Assembly: GCA_910587065.1 (NCBI GenBank)
Contig: CAJUMA010000001.1
Coordinates: 1 to 64,000 of the forward strand
Direction of reading: 5' to 3'
Source of the DNA: an uncultured Bacilli bacterium
Lineage (GTDB): Bacteria > Bacillota_I > Bacilli_A > RF39 > UBA660
Length of the DNA stretch: 64,000 nt
Positions 42,128 through 51,133 of this stretch are shown piece by piece. The position numbers were made by a program, and so were the translations under genes. A model generated the notes under the pieces. It was given only the letters and a program-made list of their open reading frames with translations. It searched no databases and was not told the origin of the DNA. The stretch's first letter is position 1, and each line of letters starts with the position of its first letter.

Positions 42128-44626
42128 TCATTTCCCGCAACATTGCTTATACTTTTTCCCGCTACCACAAGGACATTTGTCATTACGACCAACCTTACTC
42201 TCGTTCTTAACAGTTGTCTTAACTTTTTCCTTACCATCACCTGCGTTGCCTTCTAATTGTCTTGCAGCAAAGTTTTGTTTTATCTCCATTTTAAGTAAAA
42301 ACGTTGCAATTGAAGCATCAATATTATCTTGCATTGCTTCAAACATTTCATATCCCTCTAAAGCATATGCTTGTAAAGGGTTATTTTGTCCATAACCACG
42401 AAGCCCTATACCTTCTCTTAATTGATCCATATCAGCTATATGTTTAACCCATGCTTCATCAATTACACGAAGCGATATATGTTTTTCAAAATCAGTTACA
42501 ATTTCTTTTGGAACAATCTCAATTTTTTCCTCATAATCTTTTATAACTCTTTCACTTAAGATTGCAAAAACTTCATCTTCTTTTTTACCATATAAATCTT
42601 CAGGTCTAATTTTTTCTTTCTTAAGTAAATTATGATTAACAGCATCACATATTCCATCCATATCAGAATTAGTTAAATAACCCTCAGGAGCAATATGTGC
42701 TTCAATCAACTCATCTATATAATCATTTAAAATATCAATTATAATTTGATGAATATCCTCTGAATCTAAAATTTCATTTCTTCTTTCATAAATAATCTTT
42801 CTTTGTTCAGATACAATATTGTCATAATCAAGTAAGTTCTTACGCATATCATAGTTATTGCCTTCAACCTTCTTTTGAGCAGATTCAACAGACTTAGTAA
42901 ACATTTTACTTCTAACTTGTTCCATATCATCTAATCCTAAAGATTGAACCATATTCTTAACTCTATCAGCTCCGAATCTATGCATTAACTCATCTTCAAA
43001 AGAAATAAAGAATTGAGAATAACCAGGGTCGCCTTGACGACCTGCACGACCACGTAACTGATTATCGATACGGCGAGATTCATGTCTTTCAGTACCAATT
43101 ACACAAAGACCACCTAATTCAGAAACTCCATCGCCAAGTTTAATATCAGTTCCACGCCCCGCCATATTTGTAGCTATTGTAACGGCTCCTTTTTCACCAG
43201 CCTTAGCAATAATTTCTGCTTCTCTTGCATGATTCTTGGCATTTAAAACTTCATGTTTAATTCCTACTTTATCTAACATTTTAGATAATCTCTCATTATT
43301 TTCAACTGAAATTGTACCCACTAATATTGGTTGTCCTGTTTCATGAACTTGTTTAATAAAGTCAACAATGTTTTTAAACTTAGCTCCTTCAGTGGCATAC
43401 ATTATATCCGACATATCTTTTCTAATGCATGGCTTATTTGTAGGAATTTGAATGACATACATATTATAAATATCTCTAAATTCTTCTTCTTCTGTTTTAG
43501 CAGTACCTGTCATACCAGAAATTTTCGCATACATTCTAAACAAATTTTGAAAAGTAATTGTTGCCATTGTACGAGTTTCTTCATTTATTTGAACTCCCTC
43601 TTTAGCTTCAATTGCTTGATGTAAGCCATCGCTAAATTGTCTTCCTTGCATCAAACGTCCTGTAAAAGGGTCAACAATAATTATCTTTTGTTCCCCATCA
43701 ACAACATAATCAACATCTAATTTCATTCCGTAATTAGCTTTTAATGCTTGGTTTATATGATGCACTAAAACGGTATTATCTTCATCATATAAATTTTTTA
43801 ATTTAAAGAATTTTTCAACCTTTTTAGAACCATCTTCTGTTAACATAACAGATTTAGTCTTAGGATCAACCGTATAATCATCTTCTTCAACTAATGATTT
43901 AACAGCTTTATCAGCTTCACGATAAAGATTAGTTGTATTAACTTTACCACCAGAGATTATCAGTGGAGTACGAGCTTCATCAATTAAGATTGAATCGACT
44001 TCATCTAGAATTACATAATTTAATTTTCTTAGTACTCTATCTTCTTTTCTGACAACCATGTTATCTCTTAAATAATCAAAACCAACTTCATTATTAGTCG
44101 AATAAGTTATATCACAATTATAAACTTCTCTTTTCTCTTCAGGACTCATCTCATGTAAATTAACCCCTACACTTAAGCCTAAGAATTCATAAATTGGTCT
44201 CATCCAATCAGCATTACGTTGAGTTAAATACTCATTTACTGTAACAACGTGAACGCCTTTACCTGTTAAAGCATTTAAATAAGCTGGCAAAATAGTAGTT
44301 AAGGTTTTTCCTTCACCAGTCTTTAATTCAGCAATATTACCAAAATGCAATGCTAAACCACCAAGTAATTGAACATAGTAAGGTTTTTCACCAATTTGTC
44401 TATAAGCAACTTCTCTAGCAGCAGCAAAAGCTGTAACAATAATATCTTCATCATTAACTGTTTTTCCATTTTCCAATTGAGCCTTTAATTTGTCTGTTGT
44501 CGATGCTAAGTCCTCATCACTCATATTCGTATACTTATCATCTAATGCGACAATTTTATCAGCAATCTTTTTAAATTTTTTTAATTCTTTATATTCAGTA
44601 TCTACTAAACTTTTTAATAATCCCAT
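42128..44626 (-). CDS. secA: Preprotein translocase ATPase SecA
   Basis: 832 residues. Walker A TGEGKT (about 103-108), DEVDSILIDEARTPL, the preprotein cross-linking domain, GRGTDI and RRIDNQLRGRAGRQGDPG motor motifs, and a C-terminal SEC-C zinc site (Cys818, Cys820, Cys829, Cys830). It drives protein export through SecYEG; secG is in this window at 50.7 kb. GGAGGGTAATTACT precedes the ATG. The final 13 codons may have been supplied by the integrated element. It is downstream of hpf, as is common in Firmicutes, with two membrane protein genes between. Confidence 0.98.
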   Translation of the reverse strand: MGLLKSLVDTEYKELKKFKKIADKIVALDDKYTNMSDEDLASTTDKLKAQLENGKTVNDEDIIVTAFAAAREVAYRQIGEKPYYVQLLGGLALHFGNIAELKTGEGKTLTTILPAYLNALTGKGVHVVTVNEYLTQRNADWMRPIYEFLGLSVGVNLHEMSPEEKREVYNCDITYSTNNEVGFDYLRDNMVVRKEDRVLRKLNYVILDEVDSILIDEARTPLIISGGKVNTTNLYREADKAVKSLVEEDDYTVDPKTKSVMLTEDGSKKVEKFFKLKNLYDEDNTVLVHHINQALKANYGMKLDVDYVVDGEQKIIIVDPFTGRLMQGRQFSDGLHQAIEAKEGVQINEETRTMATITFQNLFRMYAKISGMTGTAKTEEEEFRDIYNMYVIQIPTNKPCIRKDMSDIMYATEGAKFKNIVDFIKQVHETGQPILVGTISVENNERLSKMLDKVGIKHEVLNAKNHAREAEIIAKAGEKGAVTIATNMAGRGTDIKLGDGVSELGGLCVIGTERHESRRIDNQLRGRAGRQGDPGYSQFFISFEDELMHRFGADRVKNMVQSLGLDDMEQVRSKMFTKSVESAQKKVEGNNYDMRKNLLDYDNIVSEQRKIIYERRNEILDSEDIHQIIIDILNDYIDELIEAHIAPEGYLTNSDMDGICDAVNHNLLKKEKIRPEDLYGKKEDEVFAILSERVIKDYEEKIEIVPKEIVTDFEKHISLRVIDEAWVKHIADMDQLREGIGLRGYGQNNPLQAYALEGYEMFEAMQDNIDASIATFLLKMEIKQNFAARQLEGNAGDGKEKVKTTVKNESKVGRNDKCPCGSGKKYKQCCGK

Positions 44627-44706
44627 AGTAATTACCCTCCGTATATAACATTATAACATAAAATCGTGGAAAAAAGCCACTATTTTACAAATTATAGTCA
44701 AATTGA

Positions 44707-45849
44707 TTATCTATCTTTTACCACCTTTTTAGATTTATCTTTTTTTAACAACTTTTTTTCATAACTCGTGAGAATCTTCTCTCTATCAGCTTCTGCTACA
44801 TTGCTATCTATTGCATCTTTTAAATTATTTATTCTCATCTTTTCTGCTGCCATAAAAGCTTCTTTTATCTTTATCGACTCATAAAACAAATTTTCTACAT
44901 CTCTTTTCCTTGGGTTTAAAGATAATGTTCCATCATTATTATCTAAATCATTAATTTCTAGATTATATGAGAAATAAAAACAACCGACAAGTACCCAATA
45001 AATTATAGAAATCAAAGTAAGAATTACTCTACGAGGTAACCTTGTTTTAGAAAATATTACCTTTGCTGATTTTATATCATTATATCTAACAATACGTATA
45101 ATGATTTCTCTTTTCTCATCCCGTGTTAAATTATCTAATATACTCTTATCATCACTTTCCAAATATCTAGAATTTTTTAACATTTCAACAATTCTATCAA
45201 ACAAATTATCATATTCTTTCTCTTCATATTCATGGAAATCTAAATTTTCATTTTCGTTTAAATCAAAATAGTCGCTCACTACATTTGCACTACTAATAGA
45301 CATTTCCCCATTTTCAGCTAAACTAACTTGAATATCTACACACTCTTCACCATTATGAATTTTCGCATCAATTGAATTATCTAAAGTTGCATTTGAATCT
45401 AATACTTCATCAGCATCCGAATCAACTATGACATGACTACACATGGTTGCAATATCACCCAATCTATATAACTTCATAGGTTCTTTTTCACATAATCCAT
45501 CCTTTGAACTATAAATCGTTTCTTCCATTATACATTCAGTAACTTTTCCTTCTTCTTCGACTCTTTTAGGAGTAAAAAACGTCGAAATAGCAAGAGCTGT
45601 TAGAAATGCTGGCACACTAATCATAACAAATCTTGTCCTTCTAACAAAAAAGTAATTTTTAAAACATACCTTTAAATTATTAACACGAACTTCCTCTTCT
45701 AAATATTTAATTATTTTCGAAGAACCCTCATTCTTTACTGGAACATTCGTATCTCTATCTAACTCTTTTTCTAAAGAAATTCTATCAATATTTTTTAAAT
45801 ACTTTATTTGATTTATGTTATTTATTACAGCTCTTGTAAAATCTAACAT
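44707..45849 (-). CDS. Membrane protein, tandem paralogue B
   Basis: 380 residues: an N-terminal helical part (MLDFTRAVINNINQIKYLKN), a membrane segment near 73-92 (FVMISVPAFLTALAISTFF), a long acidic domain (about 95-265), a second membrane segment near 275-298 and a helical tail (EAFMAAEKMRINNLKDAI ... SYEKKLLKK). It is homologous along its length to the gene at 45928-47037. No known domain. ATG 45847-45849 has AGAGGTGATT upstream. The acidic central domain is likely outside the cell, if both ends are inside. Confidence 0.75.
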   Translation of the reverse strand: MLDFTRAVINNINQIKYLKNIDRISLEKELDRDTNVPVKNEGSSKIIKYLEEEVRVNNLKVCFKNYFFVRRTRFVMISVPAFLTALAISTFFTPKRVEEEGKVTECIMEETIYSSKDGLCEKEPMKLYRLGDIATMCSHVIVDSDADEVLDSNATLDNSIDAKIHNGEECVDIQVSLAENGEMSISSANVVSDYFDLNENENLDFHEYEEKEYDNLFDRIVEMLKNSRYLESDDKSILDNLTRDEKREIIIRIVRYNDIKSAKVIFSKTRLPRRVILTLISIIYWVLVGCFYFSYNLEINDLDNNDGTLSLNPRKRDVENLFYESIKIKEAFMAAEKMRINNLKDAIDSNVAEADREKILTSYEKKLLKKDKSKKVVKDR

Positions 45850-45901
45850 AATAATCACCTCTTAAATAGTTATTCTAACTAAAATATAGGAAATAAGCAA
45901 G

Positions 45902-45922
45902 AAAAAAGGCTTAAAAAAGCCT
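45902..45922 (-). terminator. Terminator between the tandem paralogues
   Basis: AGGCTT/AAGCCT stem (45907-45912 with 45917-45922, loop AAAA) followed by TTTTTTC on the minus strand. Confidence 0.85.
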
Positions 45923-45927
45923 CAAAA

Positions 45928-47037
45928 TTAGTTATTTCTCTTCTTTTCCTTTGCAAGCAAATGAGACTCATACCTTGTAAGTAACTTTTGTCTATCATTA
46001 CAACTTACATTTTTGTTTATTTCTTGTTCAAGGAGCTTAATTCTTTCTCTTTCTGCTGCTAAAAATGCTTCTTTATATCTAATGCCTTCATAAATAATAT
46101 TTGTATTTCTTTTTAAACATTCTACTAAATACCCATCATCATTAAAACTTAGCTCAATAAATTTTGTTATATGATCTCGATCATCCCAAATAGTAAAACC
46201 ACTTATAACTAAATTAATAATTAATGCAATAATTAAAGCTATCTTTAACCCCATCTTTGATTTATAAACATCTAAAGACGTCTCTCTTAAATTAACATAT
46301 TTACTAACATTTATAACAACTGTTTTTTTCTCATCAGCACTAAGAGTCTCTAAAACTCTTTTTTGACCATACGTAAGTTTAATATACTCATTAATCATAC
46401 TGACAATTTTATCATATAACAAATCAAAGTTTACTGCTTCATCATCTGAATACTCCTCAGGATTATATTCCGTAAAATCAAAATAGTTACCAATTTTAAC
46501 TTCCGAAAGAGTTAACTTATCCTCATTTGTTATATTCAGTTTCGCTACTAAACAATCATCATTGTTAGAGATTCGAAAGACAATATTATCATGAACAAAT
46601 GATTCCTTTATTCCATTACTTTCATGAGCTAAAGTATAATTCTTAAGTCCTTCATCCGTAACATACACTGGCTCACTTACCTTTTTTACACCATAATTAG
46701 AATTATATTCCATCTCCTCATGATCATAAGTGGGTAGATTCTCTTTTGTTGACACTTTAGAAGACGATACAAATGTAAATATCGAAGAAGCCGTTAACAA
46801 AGCTGGCAAAGAGACAAACCAAAATCTTTTTAAAGCTAAGTACGCATAATTCTTAGAAAATACTTTTAAATTATTTACTCTAACTTCATTCTCTAATTTC
46901 TCTATCTCATCTAGAGATACATTAGATTTGCTAAAGTTAAAATTTGTTTCTTTTGGCTTTAATTGAACACGATTAATATTTTTTAAATATTTAAATCTAT
47001 TTATACTATTTATAATAGCTCTTGTTGTGCTTAACAT
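45928..47037 (-). CDS. Membrane protein, tandem paralogue A
   Basis: 369 residues with the same plan as its neighbour: MLSTTRAIINSINRFKYLKNI, shared VRVNNLKV segment, membrane helix near 70-90, acidic domain, second helix near 270-290 (ALIIALIINLVISGF) and the tail YKEAFLAAERERIKLLEQEI ... LLTRYESHLLAKEKK. Conservation is highest at the two ends, so the intracellular ends probably do the common job. AGGGGGGCTTAAT precedes the ATG. It has its own terminator before paralogue B, so the two may be expressed differently. Confidence 0.75.
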   Translation of the reverse strand: MLSTTRAIINSINRFKYLKNINRVQLKPKETNFNFSKSNVSLDEIEKLENEVRVNNLKVFSKNYAYLALKRFWFVSLPALLTASSIFTFVSSSKVSTKENLPTYDHEEMEYNSNYGVKKVSEPVYVTDEGLKNYTLAHESNGIKESFVHDNIVFRISNNDDCLVAKLNITNEDKLTLSEVKIGNYFDFTEYNPEEYSDDEAVNFDLLYDKIVSMINEYIKLTYGQKRVLETLSADEKKTVVINVSKYVNLRETSLDVYKSKMGLKIALIIALIINLVISGFTIWDDRDHITKFIELSFNDDGYLVECLKRNTNIIYEGIRYKEAFLAAERERIKLLEQEINKNVSCNDRQKLLTRYESHLLAKEKKRNN

Positions 47038-47091
47038 ATTAAGCCCCCCTATCTAAAAAGATATTTTAAAGTATTATTGAAAAAAAGGCAA

Positions 47092-47112
47092 GAAAAAAGA
47101 GCTTATGCTCTT
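47092..47112 (-). terminator. Terminator of hpf
   Basis: AAGAGC/GCTCTT stem (47097-47102 with 47107-47112, loop TTAT) and TTTTTTC on the minus strand. Confidence 0.85.
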
Positions 47113-47115
47113 AAT

Positions 47116-47640
47116 TTATCTACTATTAATAATACCGTAATTTCCGTCTTTTCTTTTATAGATTAAAGAAATACATTCTTCATCAGCATTTTTAAATAAG
47201 TAAAAGTCGTGTCCTAATAAATCCATTTGTAAAATTGCTTCTTCTTCACTCATTGGTTTAGAAGTTATATCTTTTCTTTTAACTATAACCTCACTTGATT
47301 CTTCATCATCACTTTCGATTGCAGCAAATCCAAATGGTTCCTCACTTCTCTTTTTATTTAACTTAGTTTTATTCTTTCTAATCTGTCTTTCTAAAACATC
47401 AACTACTAAATCAATAGCAGCATATAAATCTTCATTCTTTTCTTCAGCCCTTAAAGTAAATTTTCCAGTAGGAATAGTAACTTCAATTATTTCATTACCA
47501 TTTCTTACACGAATTAAAACATGAGCATCTATCGTATTTGGTTCATCAAAATATTTTTCTAAACGAACTAATTTCTCCTTAACATAATTTTTGATTGAGT
47601 CTGTAACATCTATTCTGTCTCCACGAATATTAATATTCAC
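47116..47640 (-). CDS. hpf: Long-form ribosome hibernation promoting factor
   Basis: 174 residues: an N-terminal S30AE domain (INIRGDRIDVTDSIKNYVKEKL, to about 95), a linker and the C-terminal dimerisation domain (KPMSEEEAILQMDLLGHDFYLF ... VIYKRKDGNYGII type end). It binds idle 70S ribosomes and pairs them into 100S dimers in stationary phase. The start is GTG 47638-47640, giving the family-typical INIRG start with AGGAAGGTGATATTC upstream; a GTG 9 nt earlier is inside that site. Confidence 0.93.
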   Translation of the reverse strand: MNINIRGDRIDVTDSIKNYVKEKLVRLEKYFDEPNTIDAHVLIRVRNGNEIIEVTIPTGKFTLRAEEKNEDLYAAIDLVVDVLERQIRKNKTKLNKKRSEEPFGFAAIESDDEESSEVIVKRKDITSKPMSEEEAILQMDLLGHDFYLFKNADEECISLIYKRKDGNYGIINSR

Positions 47641-47661
47641 GAATATCACCTTCCTACCGAT

Positions 47662-47691
47662 ATTATATCAAGGATTAATGAACTAATTCAA
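47662..47691 (-). promoter_or_regulatory. Promoter of hpf
   Basis: -35 TTGAAT (complement of 47686-47691), 18-nt spacer, -10 TATAAT (complement of 47662-47667). Confidence 0.65.
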
Positions 47692-47697
47692 GAAAAA

Positions 47698-47913
47698 TTA
47701 CATTGAGTACTCAGCAACTTTAGAAACAACTTCTATTGCTTGTAGACCCTTAATCGTTTCAATTAATTTAAAAGATACTTCATCACCTTGATTTAAAGTC
47801 TTAAATCCATCCATGCTAATAGCTGAATAATGAACAAAAATATCATCTAAATCTGGACATTCAATGAAACCATAACCTTTTTCATTGTTAAACCATTTAA
47901 CTTTTCCAGTCAC
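47698..47913 (-). CDS. csp: Cold shock protein
   Basis: 71 residues, one CSD domain: GKVKWFNNEKGYGFIE (RNP1 KGYGFI) and DIFVHYSAI (RNP2), then QGDEVSFKLIETIKGLQAIEV. It binds single-stranded RNA and DNA as an RNA chaperone. The start is GTG 47911-47913 with GAGGTG upstream. A TATAAT -10 (complement of 47947-47952) lies about 35 nt before the start. There is room for only a short leader, so the long cold-box leader of E. coli cspA is absent. Confidence 0.93.
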   Translation of the reverse strand: MTGKVKWFNNEKGYGFIECPDLDDIFVHYSAISMDGFKTLNQGDEVSFKLIETIKGLQAIEVVSKVAEYSM

Positions 47914-48030
47914 ATCTACACCTCTTTTCCTTCAAAATACATTCCCATTATATAGCAAACATTGAAAATATTTTGTCGAATTATGTCGCCGAACAAAAAA
48001 ATTTTATTTATATAATTAAGTACATAAAAA

Positions 48031-48058
48031 AAAGAAAAAAGATGCTTAATAAACATCT
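48031..48058 (-). terminator. Terminator of smpB
   Basis: AGATG/CATCT stem (48040-48044 with 48054-48058) with the smpB stop in the loop, followed by a T-run on the minus strand. Confidence 0.75.
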
Positions 48059-48477
48059 CTATTTGAGCGAGAAAGATCCCTTTCTTTAATAGCTTCTCTT
48101 TTATCATATAGTTTTTTACCCTTGCATAAACCTAGAAGTATTTTTACCTTATCTCCCTTAAAATATAATTTTAAAGGAACTAGCGAATAACCATTTAATT
48201 TAATTTCTTCAGCAAGCTTTCTTATTTCTTTTTTATGCAAAAGTAATTTCCTACTTCTTCTTTCATCGTGATTAAACCTATTGCCTTCCTCATATTTAGC
48301 AATATACATATTAGTTAGAAACACTTCACCATTTTTTATTCTTGCAAATGTGTCTTTTAAATTAGCGCTGCCTTTTCTTATTGATTTAATTTCTGTACCA
48401 GTAAGAACAATACCAACTTCAATCTCTCTTATGACAAAATAATCAAAGTATGCTTTCTTATTATTTATCTCTATCAT
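48046..48477 (-). CDS. smpB: SsrA-binding protein SmpB
   Basis: 143 residues, the OB-like SmpB fold: KKAYFDYFVIREIEVGIVLTGTEIKSIR, LTNMYIAKYEEGN and the C-terminal KGKKLYDKREAIKERD helix that mimics mRNA in the decoding site. It works with tmRNA in ribosome rescue. The order secG-rnr-smpB is classic; the tmRNA gene often found next is not seen here. Its start follows the rnr stop closely, so translation is likely coupled. Confidence 0.96.
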   Translation of the reverse strand: MIEINNKKAYFDYFVIREIEVGIVLTGTEIKSIRKGSANLKDTFARIKNGEVFLTNMYIAKYEEGNRFNHDERRSRKLLLHKKEIRKLAEEIKLNGYSLVPLKLYFKGDKVKILLGLCKGKKLYDKREAIKERDLSRSNRDVY

Positions 48478-48478
48478 T

Positions 48479-50638
48479 TTAATCCTCTTGTTGCTTATTA
48501 TCTTTGTTATCTTTTTCTTCTACTAATTCAAAATCAACAGTTGATGCAGCTTTAGAAGCCCCAATACATCTTACTTTTAAGAAGTCACCTAATTTATACA
48601 TCATCTTTGATTTAGGATCAATTAACGCTCCTTTTTCTTCAACATAAAGAAAATTATGACCTTTAAGTAAATCAACAGAAACCAATCCTTCAACTAGATT
48701 TTCTAATTGGACAAAAATACCATAACCAGTTACACCTGATATAATTGCTTCATATTCTTCTCCAATATGACTTTCCATATATTCGGCCATCTTCATTTTA
48801 TCTACCGCTCTTTCGGCTTCAATTGCTGCAAGCTCTCGTTTACTTGATTGCTCACATAAACCTGGAAGTGATGAGGCAAAATAATTTTTAGTTTCCGAAT
48901 CAGTTTTCTTGTTTATCAAATAAGTCCAAATTAAACGATGGGTCAAAAGGTCAGGATATCGTCTAATTGGCGATGTAAAATGCGTATACGAAGTATGTGG
49001 CGGAACAACAGCAAGACCAAAGTGACCAATATTCTCAGTGCCATAAAAAGCTTTTGGCATACTTCTTAAAGCAAGGGATTTAATAATATTATTTTGTCTT
49101 TCAGCAACATTGATTTGATTAAGTAAACTTTGAAACATTTTAGGATTAGTAACATCTTTAAATTTTCCTTTTATTTTAATCCCAAAATTGCGACAGAAAT
49201 CAATGAATGTTTGAACTTTGTCCGCTACTGGAGTACCATGGACACGGTATACAGCAGGTAAATCCATATTAAATAAGGTAGTTGCAACTGTTTCATTCGC
49301 TTTTACCATAAAGTCCTCAATTAGTTTTTCTCCTTCTCCACGATATACAACATCAACATCAATTGCTTTTCCTGTATCGTCACACTTTATCTTAATTTCA
49401 TCCATATCAAAGTCTGATGCGCCTCTTGCTACTCTTTCAGCACGTATTATATGAGCAAGCTCTTGCATAAGTTTTAAATCATCACTGAATTCTTCATAAC
49501 CAGAATCTATAATATCATTTTCTAACAGATGATTGACTGAAGTATAATTCATCTTCTTTTTCGACTCAATTAATGATGGATATATATCGGAATCAATAAC
49601 ATTACCTTTTTTATTAATAATCATCTCACAAGTTAAAGCACATCTTGGAGTATTTGGATTTAAAGAACAAATACCATTAGATAGCTTGTGTGGTAACATT
49701 GGTAAAACAGAATAGGCAAGATATGATGAAGTTCCTCTTCTTAAAGCTTCTAAATCAAGTGGTGTCCCTTCTTTTACATAAAAGGAAACATCAGCAATAG
49801 AAACACGAAGGCGATAATTTTCTCCATCTCGAGCAACAGAAATAGCATCATCTATATCTTTTGTATCAACACCATCTATAGTAAAAATTCTATCAGCTCT
49901 TAAATCACGACGATAAGAAAGTTCCGTATTTATTGTATCATCATCAAGTTCATCAGGCAATTCTTCCGCTTGTGCTAAAGCATCCGAAGGAAATTCACTA
50001 TAGATTTCATAATTAGCAGCGATAGTTAAAATATCTCCTGCTGGATCATCTTTATGACAAATATGTCTGCTAACCTCACCAATATATCTATTCTTTCCCA
50101 AATCTTCAACTAAAGAAACAACAACGATTTCTCCCTCAACGCAACTTTTTAAACTATTAGCTTCCACTGTTAAAGTAATTTTAAGCTTCTTATCATCAGG
50201 TTCAAAGAAAAGAGATGTGCCATCTGATTTAATTTGACCAACTATGTTATTAATATCTCTTTTTAAGACCTTAATAACCATTCCTTCTCTCTTTTTCCCC
50301 TTGTCCTCTGTAATCTTAACAAGAACAATATCACCATCCAAAGCAAAACCAACATTATCGCGATCAATAAAAATATCTTCCTCATCATCTAAAACTAAAA
50401 AGCCATTTCCACTTTTATTTATTTGCATCCTCCCTTTTTTAAAATCAGGACATTTACTATATAAAATATATTTATTCTTATTAGTCAAATAAACAATTTG
50501 ATCTTTAACAAGTAAATTAAGTTCATATTCTAATGTTGTTAAATCATCCACGCTTGAAAGTCCAAGCTTATCATTAATTGTCATTAAATCAAGTGCACTA
50601 AATTCTTTATCTAAAAGTTCAAGTATATTTTCTCTCAT
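48479..50638 (-). CDS. rnr: Ribonuclease R
   Basis: 719 residues: a winged helix and cold-shock domains in the first 230 residues, the RNB catalytic domain (DIDDAISVARDGENYRL with metal-binding Asp residues; GTSSYLAYSVLPMLP; HFTSPIRRYPDLL) and an S1 domain (EEYEAIISGVTGYGIFVQL) near 620-700. It is a 3'-to-5' exoribonuclease that degrades structured RNA and takes part in trans-translation quality control with SmpB. The ATG at 50638 is preferred over one at 50656, since GGTGA is spaced for it and the earlier one overlaps a TATAAT box. Confidence 0.95.
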   Translation of the reverse strand: MRENILELLDKEFSALDLMTINDKLGLSSVDDLTTLEYELNLLVKDQIVYLTNKNKYILYSKCPDFKKGRMQINKSGNGFLVLDDEEDIFIDRDNVGFALDGDIVLVKITEDKGKKREGMVIKVLKRDINNIVGQIKSDGTSLFFEPDDKKLKITLTVEANSLKSCVEGEIVVVSLVEDLGKNRYIGEVSRHICHKDDPAGDILTIAANYEIYSEFPSDALAQAEELPDELDDDTINTELSYRRDLRADRIFTIDGVDTKDIDDAISVARDGENYRLRVSIADVSFYVKEGTPLDLEALRRGTSSYLAYSVLPMLPHKLSNGICSLNPNTPRCALTCEMIINKKGNVIDSDIYPSLIESKKKMNYTSVNHLLENDIIDSGYEEFSDDLKLMQELAHIIRAERVARGASDFDMDEIKIKCDDTGKAIDVDVVYRGEGEKLIEDFMVKANETVATTLFNMDLPAVYRVHGTPVADKVQTFIDFCRNFGIKIKGKFKDVTNPKMFQSLLNQINVAERQNNIIKSLALRSMPKAFYGTENIGHFGLAVVPPHTSYTHFTSPIRRYPDLLTHRLIWTYLINKKTDSETKNYFASSLPGLCEQSSKRELAAIEAERAVDKMKMAEYMESHIGEEYEAIISGVTGYGIFVQLENLVEGLVSVDLLKGHNFLYVEEKGALIDPKSKMMYKLGDFLKVRCIGASKAASTVDFELVEEKDNKDNKQQED

Positions 50639-50682
50639 TTTATTCACCATATCCATTATAACATTTATTTTAAGCCAAAAAT

Positions 50683-50706
50683 AAAAAAGTACACAAAAAT
50701 GTACTT
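50683..50706 (-). terminator. Terminator after secG
   Basis: AAGTACA/TGTACTT stem (50687-50693 with 50700-50706, loop CAAAAA) followed by TTTTTTAT on the minus strand. rnr therefore probably has its own promoter. Confidence 0.8.
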
Positions 50707-50724
50707 CCTATACTTAATTTAACA

Positions 50725-50943
50725 TTATTTTAAATATAAAATTAAAGATATTACAAAAAAGGCAATTCCTAACACCAATGTAACTCTACTTATTAATAAT
50801 TCTGCTCCTCTTTCTTTTTGATTTTGAAAAAGCTCAGCATTACCACCAGAAATTATTTGCCCACCAGCCTGTGCTTTATTACTTTGTAGCAGTACTAGTA
50901 CAATTATAAGTACAGATATAACAACTAAAATAGTTTCTAACAT
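50725..50943 (-). CDS. secG: Protein translocase subunit SecG
   Basis: 72 residues: two membrane helices (1-20 and 50-70) joined by a loop with the SecG motif VLLQSNKAQAGGQIISGGN and the arginine-containing ISRVTLVLG start of helix 2. It assists SecA-driven translocation through SecYE. ATCAGGTGAATTCGT precedes the ATG. A terminator separates it from rnr. Confidence 0.93.
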   Translation of the reverse strand: MLETILVVISVLIIVLVLLQSNKAQAGGQIISGGNAELFQNQKERGAELLISRVTLVLGIAFFVISLILYLK

Positions 50944-51105
50944 ACGAATTCACCTGATTTCTAGTCCATAATTTAACATACTTTTCACAAATATTCAAGT
51001 TATTTACATAAAAGAACTTGAAAATCAACATACTTATAAGTATAAAACAATTGTAAAAAATAAACAAGTACTAATAAATATAGATAAAAAAGAATAATTT
51101 TATGC

Positions 51106-51111
51106 TATAAT
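51106..51111 (+). promoter_or_regulatory. Extended -10 of the FemAB-like gene
   Basis: TATAAT preceded by TG at one base distance (TTATGCTATAAT); no clear -35. It sits 22 nt before the ATG. Confidence 0.55.
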
Positions 51112-51133
51112 TTTTATGAATAGGAGGGGAAAC

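Larger units (their letters stand above)
36171..42169 (-). mobile_element. Putative integrative element in the 3' end of secA
   Basis: Boundaries are inferred from two copies of the last 13 secA codons plus TGA: the working copy at 42128-42169 and a displaced copy at 36171-36212 (CGSGKKYKNCCGK, stop). Homology of the displaced copy starts exactly at the second cysteine; upstream of it the sequence is unrelated to secA. Between them lie, in order from secA, a terminator, a tyrosine integrase, a Fic gene and a nuclease-like gene. ATGGGAACA repeats sit inside both ends, as integrase arm sites would. The two copies share the 8 bp TACTTTTT, compatible with a crossover core, but differ nearby, so the copies have drifted or the event is old. 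Confidence 0.6.

Noticed and set aside
42037..42240. Frame running past the secA stop (ends SGSEIYICSHKLKINN)
   Set aside because: It overlaps the secA end in another frame and has no ribosome site; the coding-like last 30 codons may be element-derived remnant, but this is too weak to annotate.
44660..44700. GTGG...CCAC hairpin between secA and paralogue B
   Set aside because: The T-run lies in the loop rather than after the stem, so it is not a convincing terminator.
47914..48045. tmRNA gene next to smpB
   Set aside because: The gap is too short and shows no tRNA-like ends or tag-peptide frame.
47916..48107. 63-codon minus-strand frame between csp and smpB
   Set aside because: It overlaps smpB and the smpB terminator; Phe/Ile-rich shadow without a ribosome site of its own.
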